A stretch of DNA of 64,000 nucleotides. It comes from Termitidicoccus mucosus (GTDB taxonomy: Bacteria > Verrucomicrobiota > Verrucomicrobiia > Opitutales > Opitutaceae). The notes beneath the pieces were generated by a model that had not been told where the DNA came from, did not search any database, and saw only the letters and a list, made by a program, of their open reading frames with translations. The stretch is from positions 7,440,501 to 7,504,500 of the forward strand of contig NZ_CP109796.1 of the NCBI RefSeq assembly GCF_038725785.1, in the 5' to 3' direction. Every line of letters starts with the position of its first letter. Position 1 is the stretch's first letter. The position numbers were made by a program, and so were the translations under genes. Of this stretch, positions 54,863 through 63,408 are shown piece after piece.

Positions 54863-55384
54863 TCAGGCTTTTTTGTCCTCTTCGTATTTTTTGCTGAGGA
54901 CGATCACACCGAGCATCGCGATGAGGAGCAGGAAGCCGACGAGTTGCACGGGAAGCATGTAGGTGGTGAAGAGTTTCGCGCCGTAGAGCTTGAGGTCGGT
55001 GAAGAGGGAGCCGTCGGGGAGGGGCACGGGCGGCTCGGTGGAAAAATTGCCGCGCGAGAGGAAGGAAACGACGCCGGAGCCGAGCAGCGCGGCCGCGATG
55101 AGCGAGGCGGCGACGGTCATCTTCTTGAAGGGCTTGCGGTCGCCGCCGCCCATGTCGAGGAGCATGATGATGAAGAGGAAGAGCGCGACGACCGCGCCCG
55201 CGTAAACGAGGATGAGCAGGAAGGCGAGCAGGTAGGCGTCGAGCATGACAAAGAGCCCGGACACGGCGCACAGCCCGACAAAAAAGCTCAGCGCGGCGGC
55301 CACCGCGTTTCTATTGAGCACCACGCCCAGCGCCGCGGCGATGGTGACGGTGGACAGGGTGTAGAAGAGGAAGTCAGCAGGCAT
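54863..55384 (-). CDS. nuoJ: NADH-quinone oxidoreductase subunit J
   Basis: 173 residues, five hydrophobic helices: FLFYTLSTVTIAAALGVVL, AALSFFVGLCAVSGLFVML and the conserved pi-bulge helix AYLLAFLLILVYAGAVVALFLFIIMLLDM. Start ATG at 55384 matches homologues; an in-frame extension to 55486 reads through the heptamer array (peptide FRNPQSAFR) and is rejected. Confidence 0.94.
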   Translation of the reverse strand: MPADFLFYTLSTVTIAAALGVVLNRNAVAAALSFFVGLCAVSGLFVMLDAYLLAFLLILVYAGAVVALFLFIIMLLDMGGGDRKPFKKMTVAASLIAAALLGSGVVSFLSRGNFSTEPPVPLPDGSLFTDLKLYGAKLFTTYMLPVQLVGFLLLIAMLGVIVLSKKYEEDKKA

Positions 55385-55392
55385 GGAGGAAA

Positions 55393-55421
55393 GGCGGAAT
55401 GCGGATTGCGGATTGCGGAAT
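55393..55421. repeat. Family D heptamer array upstream of nuoJ
   Basis: GCGGAAT, GCGGATT, GCGGATT, GCGGAAT: four period-7 units, 8 nt from the nuoJ ATG. Confidence 0.93.
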
Positions 55422-55529
55422 GGGGCGGAGGAGGCGGGGCGGCACGTCGCCGCCGGGCTTCGCAAGCGAAGCCTCTGCGTGGGCACGATCGGTTGTTGGC
55501 GGGGTTTGTTGCATGCGGGCCGGCGTTTT

Positions 55530-56069
55530 TCAGTGCGCGTTGCCGTGCTCGGCGGCGGCTTTTTTCTTGTCCCACTTGAAATGGGCGTCGGGAAGCGTGC
55601 CGCCCATTTCGTAGAGTTTCTGCTTGTTGTTCACCAACTCGCCGCGCGTGTAACCGGAGACCGAATACGTGTTTTGCAGCCAGATGGCCTCCTCGGGGCA
55701 GACTTCCTGGCAGAGGCCGCAGTAGATGCAGCGGAGCATGTTGATCTCAAATTCCTTCGGGGCCTTCTCGACGTGCGCGTCGGGCGCGTCGGCGGGGATC
55801 TCGCCGGGGGTGATGCGGATGGCCTTGGGCGGGCAGACGAATTCGCAGAGCTGGCAGGAGACGCATTTTTCGCGGCCGTTGGGGTCCATCACGAGCGTGG
55901 GCACGCCGCGGTAGCCGGGCGGGATGGCGGGGCGCTGCTCGGGATACTGGAGCGTAAGCGCCGGGGCCACGAGGTGCTTCAACGTGGTCTTCATGCCCGC
56001 CACGATGTTCGGCAGGTAGATGCGCTCCATGAAGGTGAGCGGCTTGCGTTCGACTTGTATGACGGCCAT
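55530..56069 (-). CDS. nuoI: NADH-quinone oxidoreductase subunit I (2x[4Fe-4S])
   Basis: 179 residues. Two ferredoxin-type clusters that pass electrons to NuoB: C69-x2-C72-x2-C75-x3-C79 (CVSCQLCEFVCP) and C114-x2-C117-x2-C120-x3-C124 (CIYCGLCQEVCP). N-terminal amphipathic part anchors to the membrane arm. Separated from nuoJ by about 145 nt containing the family D array. Confidence 0.96.
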   Translation of the reverse strand: MAVIQVERKPLTFMERIYLPNIVAGMKTTLKHLVAPALTLQYPEQRPAIPPGYRGVPTLVMDPNGREKCVSCQLCEFVCPPKAIRITPGEIPADAPDAHVEKAPKEFEINMLRCIYCGLCQEVCPEEAIWLQNTYSVSGYTRGELVNNKQKLYEMGGTLPDAHFKWDKKKAAAEHGNAH

Positions 56070-56100
56070 GGAAATGCGGATTGGTTTGGATGCGGGCGGA
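56070..56100. repeat. Family D array remnant at the nuoI start
   Basis: GAAATGCGGATTGG then GGATGCGGGCGG directly upstream of the nuoI ATG; only one or two recognisable heptamers, so this is a weak copy. Confidence 0.4.
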
Positions 56101-56141
56101 GCGGGCTGATTGGTCAGGATCGGGTCCGGCTGGCGCGCAGG

Positions 56142-57284
56142 TTATGTTTGCAGGCAGGCTATCGCGATCACGTAGACGAGCAAGTTGGCGATGGCGAGGG
56201 GGAGGAGTTTTTGCCAGCCCAGCCTCATCACCTGGTCGTAGCGGAAGCGCGGCACCGTCCAGCGCACCCACATGAAGACGAAGAGCGAGAAGATCACTTT
56301 CGCGAGGAAGATGACCGTGGCAAGCGTGCCGACAAGCCAGGGGAGGTGCGTGATGTGCAGCCAGTCGGCGAGGAGCGAGAGCGGCACCCAGGGGAGCGGG
56401 TTCCAGCCGCCGAGGAAGAGGAGGATGAAGACGGCGGAGCCGACGGCCATGTTGGCGTATTCGGCGACGAAGAAGAGCGACCATTTGAATGAGCCGTATT
56501 CGGTGTGGAAACCGCCGACGAGGTCGGCCTCGGACTCGGGCATGTCGAAGGGCTGGCGGTTGGTCTCGGCAAAGAGCGCGATGAGGAAGATGACGGCCGA
56601 GACCGGCATCACGAAGACGAACCACGCGCCGCCCCAGAAACCGGGCTGGGATTGGAACTCGACGACGCGGGCGAGGCCGAGGGTGCCGGGCGCGCCGGGG
56701 ACGTTTATCCAGAGAAACACGGGGATGACGGCGAGCGTCATGGAGAGCTCGTAGGAGATGAGTTGCGCGGAGGCGCGGATGGCGCCGATGAAGGGGTATT
56801 TGGAATTGGAGGCCCAGCCGGCGAGGATGAGCGAGTAAACGCTGATGGAGGCGATGGCGAAAATGCCGAGGATGCCGATATCGACGTTGGCGAGGATGAG
56901 CGGGATGGTGGCGCCGGCGGAGTCGATGTAGGCGCCGAAGGGCACGAACGCGACGGTGGAAAAGGCGGGCGTCATCGCGATGATGGGCGCGAGGACGAAG
57001 TAGAATTTGTTCACGTTGCCGGGCACGGGGTCCTGCTTGAAGAGGAGTTTGCCGCCGTCGGCCATGAGGTTGAAGAGGCCGAGCCGGCGGATGAGGCCGA
57101 TGCCGGGAATCCAGGCGAGCCACGGGATGATGACGCGGTCCGGGCCGGGGCGGTCCTGAATCCATGCGGCGACTTTGCGCTCGGCCATGGAGCAGATGCC
57201 GGCGATGGGGAAGAGCACGATGATGACGGCGATTCCCTTGAGGGCGGCCTGGAGCCAGAGGGGGAGGTTGAGGAAGAAATCCAT
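56142..57284 (-). CDS. nuoH: NADH-quinone oxidoreductase subunit H
   Basis: 380 residues, about eight to nine helices; forms the quinone chamber with NuoB/D. GICSMAERKVAAWIQDRPGPDRV, ASISVYSLILAGWASNSKYPFIGAIRASAQLISYELSM, LFAETNRQPFDMPESEADLVGGFHTEYGSFKWSLFFVAEYANM are the hallmark loops with quinone-site and channel-entry Glu/Arg residues. Length is longer than E. coli (325) because of C-terminal and loop additions. Confidence 0.96.
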   Translation of the reverse strand: MDFFLNLPLWLQAALKGIAVIIVLFPIAGICSMAERKVAAWIQDRPGPDRVIIPWLAWIPGIGLIRRLGLFNLMADGGKLLFKQDPVPGNVNKFYFVLAPIIAMTPAFSTVAFVPFGAYIDSAGATIPLILANVDIGILGIFAIASISVYSLILAGWASNSKYPFIGAIRASAQLISYELSMTLAVIPVFLWINVPGAPGTLGLARVVEFQSQPGFWGGAWFVFVMPVSAVIFLIALFAETNRQPFDMPESEADLVGGFHTEYGSFKWSLFFVAEYANMAVGSAVFILLFLGGWNPLPWVPLSLLADWLHITHLPWLVGTLATVIFLAKVIFSLFVFMWVRWTVPRFRYDQVMRLGWQKLLPLAIANLLVYVIAIACLQT

Positions 57285-57290
57285 GTGACA

Positions 57291-57323
57291 AATGCGGAAT
57301 TCGGATTGCGGAGTGCGGAATGA
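57291..57323. repeat. Family D heptamer array upstream of nuoH
   Basis: GCGGAAT, TCGGATT, GCGGAGT, GCGGAAT: four period-7 units, 6 nt from the nuoH ATG. Confidence 0.92.
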
Positions 57324-57403
57324 GCCGGGAGCGATGGGCGTATTGGAACGGGCTGGCGGTGGTGGTGTGGTGCCGGGTTGTCGAGGGTAATGCGTGGTGT
57401 GTG

Positions 57404-59173
57404 TCAGGGGGCGGCGGTGGTGGCAGTGGTTTTATAGTGGAGGGATTCGCCTTCGGGGAAGGCGAGCCGGGCGAGGGTGCCCGGGACAAGCGGAAGTCCG
57501 CCGGCGGAGATGGTGGCGTATTCGATGCCGGCGAAAACAGGCGCGTCAGCGGCGAGGCGGCGCCAGATGGCATTGATGCCGCTTTCGGTGTCGGGGCGGT
57601 TCTCGGCGGCGGCGAGGAGGCGGGCAAGGAGCACAAGGTCGTCGGTCGTGCCGGCGAGGCCGGGGATGGCCTGCTCGAAACGCTGGAGGCGGAACTGCTG
57701 GTTGATGAAGCTGCCGTTTTTCTCGAACACGGTGCGCGCGGGGAGAACGATTTGCGCGGCGTCCGAGGTGGGGTTGGCATGCGTGCCGATGTAGATGAGG
57801 CGGACGCGGGCGAGTTGCGCGGCGGTGAGGCCGGCGGCGGTCAGGTCTTCGTTGATGACGAGAAGGGTGTCGATGCGGCCGGAATCGATGTCGGCGGCAA
57901 GCGTGGCGAGGGCGGGGGAGGGGAGCTTGTCGGCGAGGCCGGTGAGGAGCGCGCCGCGGGTGTTGGGCGAGCGGTCGGCGGTGAGGAGCAGGCCGTCGCC
58001 TTCGGCGAGGTGCGCGGGGAGGTGGCGCGCGGCGGCGGGGAGGGCGAGGGCGTCGGCGAGTTTTTTGGCGAGGTATTGCTCTTCGACGGTGCTACGGGTG
58101 GAGGCGACGAGGGCAAGGGAATTTACGATTTCAGATTTACGATTTACGATTTGTGATTGGGGCCCGGGGGCGGCGGTTTTTAATAATTCGGCGGCGGCGG
58201 CGATGGCGGCGTCGAGGCTGGCGGGCTGGCCGTTGACCTTTATGGCGGTGAGACGGTTCTCGGCGCGGACCTGCTTGTAGAGGACGCGTCCGCTGTCGGG
58301 CATCCAGGTGTCATTGACGTCGTCGTTGCGGCGGGGGGTGATGCGGTAGATCTGGCCCTCGCGCGACCAGACGGTGGTGTTCACGCCGGCGCTGGATTCG
58401 GTGTCGATGCTGTTGGTTTGCTTGAGGAACCAGACGCGCATCTTGAAGCGGAAATCGGTCGAGGTGAGCGCGCCCACGGGGCAGATGTCCACGGTGTTGA
58501 GCGAGTAGTTGTGCTCGAGCTGGTGTCCGGGATGGCAGGTGAGGGTGGAGTAGCTGCCGCGGTCGATGAAGCCGAGGACGTCCTGTTTCGCGATGTCGCG
58601 GCTGAAGCGGATGCAGCGCGAGCAGAGGATGCAGCGCTCGTCGTCGAGCATGACGCGGGGCCCAAGCTGGGTGCGCTTGGGCTTCACGTTTTTCTGCTCG
58701 ACGAAGCGCGAGTAGCCGCGGCCGTAGGCGGTGGCCTGCTCCTGGAGGTGGCATTCGCCGGCCTGGTCGCAGATGGGGCAGTCGAGGGGGTGATTGATGA
58801 GGAGAAACTCGGTGACGCCTTCGCGGCAGTCTTTCACCAGGGGCGAGTTGGTGCGGATGTGGAGGCCGGGGGTGGCGTTGGTGCCGCAGCCGATCTGGGG
58901 GCGGGGCATCCAGTTGATTTTCTGCCTGCCGGTGGCGGGATCGACGAGGGGCTGCTTGGTGGCGGGATCGACGGCGGGCAGGCCCATTTCGACGAGGCAC
59001 ATGCGGCAGTTGCCGACGACGGCGAGTTTCGGGTGGTAGCAGTAATGCGGGATGTCCACGCCGACGAGGCGGGCGGCCTCGATCATGTTGGTGCCGCGCG
59101 GGACGGCGAGCTCATGGCCGTCGATGTTGACGGTGACGAGGTCGGGCTGGACGGATGCGGCGGGTGCGGTCAT
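57404..59173 (-). CDS. nuoG: NADH-quinone oxidoreductase subunit G (short form)
   Basis: 589 residues. N-terminal [2Fe-2S] domain (C45, C56, C59 in YCYHPKLAVVGNCRMC), His/Cys cluster (HPLDCPICDQAGEC), ferredoxin-like CILCSRCIRF, and LNTVDICPVGAL. The C-terminal molybdopterin-like part is much shorter than in E. coli (908), ending soon after DAAQIVLPARTVFEKNGSFIN. A linker at 58121-58158 is encoded by five degenerate heptamers, giving SQIVNRKSEIVNS. Electrons pass from NuoE/F through these clusters to NuoI. Confidence 0.94.
   Translation of the reverse strand: MTAPAASVQPDLVTVNIDGHELAVPRGTNMIEAARLVGVDIPHYCYHPKLAVVGNCRMCLVEMGLPAVDPATKQPLVDPATGRQKINWMPRPQIGCGTNATPGLHIRTNSPLVKDCREGVTEFLLINHPLDCPICDQAGECHLQEQATAYGRGYSRFVEQKNVKPKRTQLGPRVMLDDERCILCSRCIRFSRDIAKQDVLGFIDRGSYSTLTCHPGHQLEHNYSLNTVDICPVGALTSTDFRFKMRVWFLKQTNSIDTESSAGVNTTVWSREGQIYRITPRRNDDVNDTWMPDSGRVLYKQVRAENRLTAIKVNGQPASLDAAIAAAAELLKTAAPGPQSQIVNRKSEIVNSLALVASTRSTVEEQYLAKKLADALALPAAARHLPAHLAEGDGLLLTADRSPNTRGALLTGLADKLPSPALATLAADIDSGRIDTLLVINEDLTAAGLTAAQLARVRLIYIGTHANPTSDAAQIVLPARTVFEKNGSFINQQFRLQRFEQAIPGLAGTTDDLVLLARLLAAAENRPDTESGINAIWRRLAADAPVFAGIEYATISAGGLPLVPGTLARLAFPEGESLHYKTTATTAAP
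58121..58158 (-). repeat. Family F heptamer array inside nuoG
   Basis: Five period-7 units, on the coding strand CACAAAT, CGTAAAT, CGTAAAT, CTGAAAT, CGTAAAT. They are in frame in the linker between the iron-sulfur and molybdopterin-like parts. Confidence 0.92.
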
Positions 59174-59198
59174 GGGTGATGCTTTGAAAGTATTTTTT

Positions 59199-59336
59199 GA
59201 ACAAAAGATAACAAAGGAAACGAAGAGATGATTCTGAGATTTTATTATCCTCGGGTCTTATGCGGTTATTTTCGGGAGGGAAGTGGAAGCGGGTTCAGAC
59301 TCTTCGTTGCCTTTGTTTCCTTCTGTTTATAAGTTC
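59199..59336. repeat. Family J nonamer inverted pair
   Basis: Left arm 59199-59227 (AACAAAGGAAACGAAGAG) and right arm 59300-59336 (CTCTTCGTTGCCTTTGTTTC) are complementary with few mismatches; units are about 9 nt (AACAAAGGA, AACGAAGAG). It occupies the nuoF-nuoG junction. Confidence 0.85.
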
Positions 59337-59349
59337 CGTAATTCGGTTT

Positions 59350-60699
59350 TCAGATCAACGGCAGCGCGTCGGCGGGGCGGTTTTTCTTGGTCTCGTGGTA
59401 GGCTTCGAATTCCTCGCCGAACTTCGCGAGAAAGCTCTGCGTGGGCCAGGAGCAGCCTTCGCCCATGGCGCAGATAGTGCGGCCGGGGATCTGGTCGGCG
59501 ACGCCTTTGAGGAGCGCGGCGTCCTCGCGGCGGGCGTTGCCGTGGACCATGCGGGAGGTGATTTTTTTCATCCACAGCGAGCCTTCGCGGCAGGGCGTGC
59601 ACTGGCCGCAGGATTCGTGCGAGTAGAAGGCGTTGATGTTGGCGAGGGCCTCGACCATGTTGACGGAGTCGTCCATGACGATGAGGCCGCCGGAGCCGCC
59701 CATGGTGCCGCAGGCGGCGAGGGTGTCGAAGTCGAGCGGGATGTCCTCCATCGCGAGTTCGCGGGTGGAGCCGTCCTTGTTTTTCAGGGTGAATTTTTCG
59801 CCGAAACGGAGGACCTTGGCGGAGGAGCCGCCGGGGATGACGGCCTTGAGCTTGCGGCCGGGGAGCGGGCCGCCGCACACGTCGTAGAGGAGCTGGCCGA
59901 GGGTGATTTTGCCGCACTCGTATTCGTAGGTGCCGGGACGTTGCACGTGGCCGGAGACGCCGAAGATGCGCGTGCCGGTGTTGTTGGGCGTGCCGATTTT
60001 CGCATACTCGACGCCGCCCATGTCGATGATGTGCCTAACGTGGCAGAGCGTCTCGACGTTGTTGACGATGGTGGGGCATTGGTAGAGGCCGAGGACGGCG
60101 GGGAAGTAAGGGGGCTTGATGCGCGGGTTGGCGCGCTTGCCTTCGAGGGATTCGATGAGGCCGGTCTCCTCGCCGCAGATGTAGGCGCCGGCGCCGCGGT
60201 GGACGTAGATTTCGCAGGAGTAGCCGGTGCCGAGGATGTTCGGGCCGACGAAGTTTTTCGCACGGGCCTCGGCGATGGCGCGCTCGAGGAGGCGGGCGCC
60301 GTGGGGCATTTCGCCGCGGATGTAGATGTAGGCCTGTTTCACGTCGTTCGCGAAACAGGAGATCATCGTGCCCTCGATGAGCTGGTGCGGGTCCTGGTGG
60401 ATGATGTAGCGGTCCTTGAAGGTGCCGGGCTCGGATTCGTCGGCATTGACGATGAGGTAGATGGGCTTGCCGCTTTTGCGATCGACGAGGCTCCATTTCA
60501 CGCCGGCGGGAAAACCCGCGCCGCCGCGGCCGCGCAGGCCGGATTGTTTGACTTCGTCGCGCAGTTCCCCGGGAGGGCGCGTGACGGCGCGGCGGAGGAT
60601 TTCGTAGCCGCCGTGGCGCAGGTAGCAGTCGATGTCGGGCGTGTAACCGGGTTCGTCGATGTGCTGGAAAATGATGCGGCGTTGTTGCGGTGCGGACAT
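59350..60699 (-). CDS. nuoF: NADH-quinone oxidoreductase subunit F
   Basis: 449 residues. Binds NADH and FMN: LRGRGGAGFPAGVKWSLV, YLIVNADESEPGTFKDRYI and the GTGYSCEIYVHRGAGAYICGEETGLIESLEGKRANPRIKPPYFP block. [4Fe-4S] ligands C-x2-C-x2-C in SCGQCTPCREG plus a later Cys near GRTICAMGEG. It is the electron entry point of complex I with NuoE. Confidence 0.97.
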   Translation of the reverse strand: MSAPQQRRIIFQHIDEPGYTPDIDCYLRHGGYEILRRAVTRPPGELRDEVKQSGLRGRGGAGFPAGVKWSLVDRKSGKPIYLIVNADESEPGTFKDRYIIHQDPHQLIEGTMISCFANDVKQAYIYIRGEMPHGARLLERAIAEARAKNFVGPNILGTGYSCEIYVHRGAGAYICGEETGLIESLEGKRANPRIKPPYFPAVLGLYQCPTIVNNVETLCHVRHIIDMGGVEYAKIGTPNNTGTRIFGVSGHVQRPGTYEYECGKITLGQLLYDVCGGPLPGRKLKAVIPGGSSAKVLRFGEKFTLKNKDGSTRELAMEDIPLDFDTLAACGTMGGSGGLIVMDDSVNMVEALANINAFYSHESCGQCTPCREGSLWMKKITSRMVHGNARREDAALLKGVADQIPGRTICAMGEGCSWPTQSFLAKFGEEFEAYHETKKNRPADALPLI

Positions 60700-60705
60700 G
60701 GGAAA

Positions 60706-60724
60706 ATGCGGTGTGCGGAGTTCG
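60706..60724. repeat. Family D array, short copy upstream of nuoF
   Basis: GCGGTGT, GCGGAGT and a partial TCGGT unit between nuoF and nuoE, 6 nt from the nuoF ATG. Confidence 0.6.
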
Positions 60725-60791
60725 GTCTATGAGCGAAGCGAATGGTCTGGCATGCGGAAGGATTGAGCCGTGGAGTGAACCGGGAGGAGGG

Positions 60792-61280
60792 CTATTTTCG
60801 GACGGCGGTTCCGGCCTTTATTTGCGCGGCGAGTTCGCGGGCTTTCTCCGGGGTCACGTTTTCGTGGAGGTCGTCGTCGATCATCACGACGGGCGCGGTG
60901 CCGCAACTGGCGAGGCATTCGACAAACTCGATGGTCGTCCCGCCGTCGGGCGTGACCTCGTCGAGCTCGACGCCGAATTCCTTCTTGAACGTGTCGCAGA
61001 CCTTGTAGCCGCCCATGAGCGCGCAGGAGAGGGTGCGGCAGACTTTGATGTGGCGGCGTCCGATGGGCTTGCGCTTGAACATCGGGTAAAAGGTGACGAC
61101 CTCGTAAACGTTGATGGGCTGGAGCTCGAGTTTGGCCGCGACCCACTCGATGGCTTCGTCGGGAATGTGGCCGATGTCCTCCTGGATGAGGTGCAGGAGC
61201 GGCAGCGTGGCGCTGCGCTTGACCGGATAATGCGTAATGGCTTCGTCAATACGCAGGAGGGTTTCGGGTTTGAGATTCAT
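60792..61280 (-). CDS. nuoE: NADH-quinone oxidoreductase subunit E
   Basis: 162 residues. [2Fe-2S] thioredoxin-like subunit with ligands C81, C86 (VCRTLSC), C122 and C126 (ECLASCG). LPLLHLIQEDIGHIPDEAIEWVA and VYEVVTFYPMF are family features. The ATG at 61280 is chosen; an extension to 61370 reads through the heptamer array. Confidence 0.96.
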   Translation of the reverse strand: MNLKPETLLRIDEAITHYPVKRSATLPLLHLIQEDIGHIPDEAIEWVAAKLELQPINVYEVVTFYPMFKRKPIGRRHIKVCRTLSCALMGGYKVCDTFKKEFGVELDEVTPDGGTTIEFVECLASCGTAPVVMIDDDLHENVTPEKARELAAQIKAGTAVRK

Positions 61281-61284
61281 CGGA

Positions 61285-61312
61285 AAATGCGAAGTTCGGA
61301 TTGCGGAATGCC
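61285..61312. repeat. Family D heptamer array upstream of nuoE
   Basis: GCGAAGT, TCGGATT, GCGGAAT: three period-7 units, 5-6 nt from the nuoE ATG, in the gap after nuoD. Confidence 0.85.
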
Positions 61313-61344
61313 CGGAGTGGTCGTGTTTAAGGGATTCGAGGCTC

Positions 61345-62583
61345 TCACCGGTCGCACTCGCCCATGACAAAGTCGAGCGAGCCGAGGATGGAGACCACGT
61401 CGGAAATCATCACGCCGGCGCCGATTTTCGGCAGGATGGAGAGCGACGAGAACGAGGGGCTGCGGATTTTCATGCGCCACGGGACCCCGCCGCCCTTGCT
61501 CACGATGTAGAAACCGAGGACGCCTTTCGGATTTTCCGCCTCGAAATACACCTCGCCGGGCGGCATCTGCGGGCCTTCGGTCACGATCATGAAATTGTTG
61601 ATGAGTTCCTCCATCGAAGTGAGCACCTTGTCCTTCGGCGGGGCGAAAATCTTGCGGGCGTCCTTCGCATACCAGTCGCCGCCGGGGAAGTTCGCGACGG
61701 CCTGCTTCACGATGCGCACGGACTGGCGCATTTCCTCGCCGCGCACGAGGTAGCGGTCGTAGCAGTCGCCCGTGGTGCCGACGGGCACGTCGAAGTCGTA
61801 GTGCTCGTAGCCGCTGTAGGGTTTGTCCTTGCGCAGGTCGAGGGGCACGCCGGAGCCGCGCAGGTTCGGGCCGGTCAGGCCGTAGGCGATGGCATCCTCC
61901 CTCGAAATCACGCCGATGCCGACGGTGCGGTCCATGAAGATCTTGTTGCGCGTGAGCATCGAGGTGATCTCGTCGAGCGCGGCGGGAAACTGCTCGCAAA
62001 ATTCGCCGACGCGGCCGAGCCAGCCGTCGGGGATGTCGCGCGCCACGCCGCCGATGCGGCTGTAGCTGGTGGTGAAGCGCGCCCCGGTCAGCTCCTCGAA
62101 AAGCGTGTAGAGTTTTTCGCGCTGGGTGAAGCACCACAGCATCACCGACCACGCGCCGACATCGAGCGAGAACGCGCCCAGCCCGACCAGATGCGACGAG
62201 ATGCGCGCCAGTTCGCAGGTGACCACGCGGATGGCCTGGCAACGCGGCGGCACCTCTAGCCCGGCGAGGCGCTCGACCGCGATGGCGTAGGCGGCGTTGT
62301 TGGCGAGCGGCGCGAGATAATCGAGACGGTCCGTGTAGGGCACGAACTGGTTGTAGGTCATGTTCTCGGCGATTTTCTCGTCGCCGCGGTGCAGGTAGCC
62401 GATGACCGGGTCGCACTTCGTGATGGTGTCGCCGTCGAGTTCGAGTTGCAGGCGCAGCACGCCGTGCGTGGACGGGTGCGAGGGTCCGATGGAGAGCGAC
62501 ATTTTCTCGTTCTCAAACTCGTCGTGGTCGGCGGCCTGCGCGGCGCGGGCGGCGTTGTCGGGAAAGGTGAACTCGGTGGACAT
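61345..62583 (-). CDS. nuoD: NADH-quinone oxidoreductase subunit D
   Basis: 412 residues. 49-kDa-type subunit lining the quinone site: SIGPSHPSTHGVLRLQLELDGD, IGYLHRGDEKIAENMTYNQFVPYTDRLDY, RELARISSHLVGLGAF-like ELARISSHLVGLGA, and the C-terminal SILGSLDFVMGECDR. Separate from nuoC. The ATG is preceded within 4 nt by the family E array. Confidence 0.96.
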   Translation of the reverse strand: MSTEFTFPDNAARAAQAADHDEFENEKMSLSIGPSHPSTHGVLRLQLELDGDTITKCDPVIGYLHRGDEKIAENMTYNQFVPYTDRLDYLAPLANNAAYAIAVERLAGLEVPPRCQAIRVVTCELARISSHLVGLGAFSLDVGAWSVMLWCFTQREKLYTLFEELTGARFTTSYSRIGGVARDIPDGWLGRVGEFCEQFPAALDEITSMLTRNKIFMDRTVGIGVISREDAIAYGLTGPNLRGSGVPLDLRKDKPYSGYEHYDFDVPVGTTGDCYDRYLVRGEEMRQSVRIVKQAVANFPGGDWYAKDARKIFAPPKDKVLTSMEELINNFMIVTEGPQMPPGEVYFEAENPKGVLGFYIVSKGGGVPWRMKIRSPSFSSLSILPKIGAGVMISDVVSILGSLDFVMGECDR

Positions 62584-62586
62584 GAA

Positions 62587-62743
62587 AAATTACGAATTAC
62601 GAATTACAAATGACGAATGGTTCCGGCCGGCGCGGGCCGGAGGGATTCTGTCACGGGCTGTGGCAAGTGTGAGGGAAACATCATTGAGGCAAGTCATGCT
62701 GATTCTAACTCCTAATTTGTCATTCGGCATTCGTCATTTTTCC
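62587..62743. repeat. Family E heptamer arrays as an inverted pair
   Basis: Left array 62588-62620 has period-7 units (TTACGAA, TTACGAA, TTACAAA, TGACGAA) next to the nuoD ATG. The right array 62712-62743 (AATTTGTCATTCGGCATTCG) is its inverted counterpart and ends one nt from the nuoC stop. Together they fill the 160-nt nuoC-nuoD junction. Confidence 0.9.
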
Positions 62744-63370
62744 TCAGTCGCGAGGCTTCGCGGCGGCTTCGTTCCAGCTTTCGTCTTTCGCGCGCGGTTC
62801 GGACGTGCCCATGTTGAGGCCGCCGGGCGTGGCGGTGAACGGGCCGCCGGCCATCGGGGCGGCGATGACCTTCGTGTTCACGACCGAGCCCACGTCGGCA
62901 TCCCAAAGCTCGGTCTCGACGCCGGCCAGCGGAAATTCCTTGCGGAGCGGGTGATGCGCGTAGCCGTCCCACATCAGGATGCGGCGGAGGTCGGGATGGC
63001 CGGTAAACGTCACGCCGAGCAAATCGTAGGTTTCGCGTTCATGCCAGTTGGCCGCGGGCCAGAGCCCGGTCACGGTGGGCATTTCCGGCTCGGTGTCGCT
63101 CGCGCAATCGGCGGCGACGCGCAGGTAGTCGTGGGTGGCGTGCGAAAACACATGCCACACCACGGTGAAACGGGGGGACGCCCCCGCCGCCCAGTCGATG
63201 GCCGTGAGGTCGGCGAGATGGTCAAACCCATGCTCGTCGCGCAGGCAGCGCAGCAGGGCGACGGCGTCGGCGGCGGGCACGTTGATGGCGGGCAGGTCGG
63301 CCGAGGCGCGCGGCGTGACGCGGGGGAAACGGGCTTGGAGGGCGGTGATGACGTCGGCGATGGCGGGCAT
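62744..63370 (-). CDS. nuoC: NADH-quinone oxidoreductase subunit C
   Basis: 208 residues. 30-kDa subunit: HGFDHLADLTAIDWA, RFTVVWHVFSH, and the signature ANWHERETYDLLGVTFTGHPDLRRILMWDGYAHHPLRKEFPL. The ATG at 63370 is chosen by homology; the open frame extends to 63811 only as a shadow of nuoB. It starts 38 nt after nuoB. Confidence 0.96.
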   Translation of the reverse strand: MPAIADVITALQARFPRVTPRASADLPAINVPAADAVALLRCLRDEHGFDHLADLTAIDWAAGASPRFTVVWHVFSHATHDYLRVAADCASDTEPEMPTVTGLWPAANWHERETYDLLGVTFTGHPDLRRILMWDGYAHHPLRKEFPLAGVETELWDADVGSVVNTKVIAAPMAGGPFTATPGGLNMGTSEPRAKDESWNEAAAKPRD

Positions 63371-63408
63371 GGGTCGTTGGAAAAAATTAAAAACTGCCGT
63401 GCGGGAAG

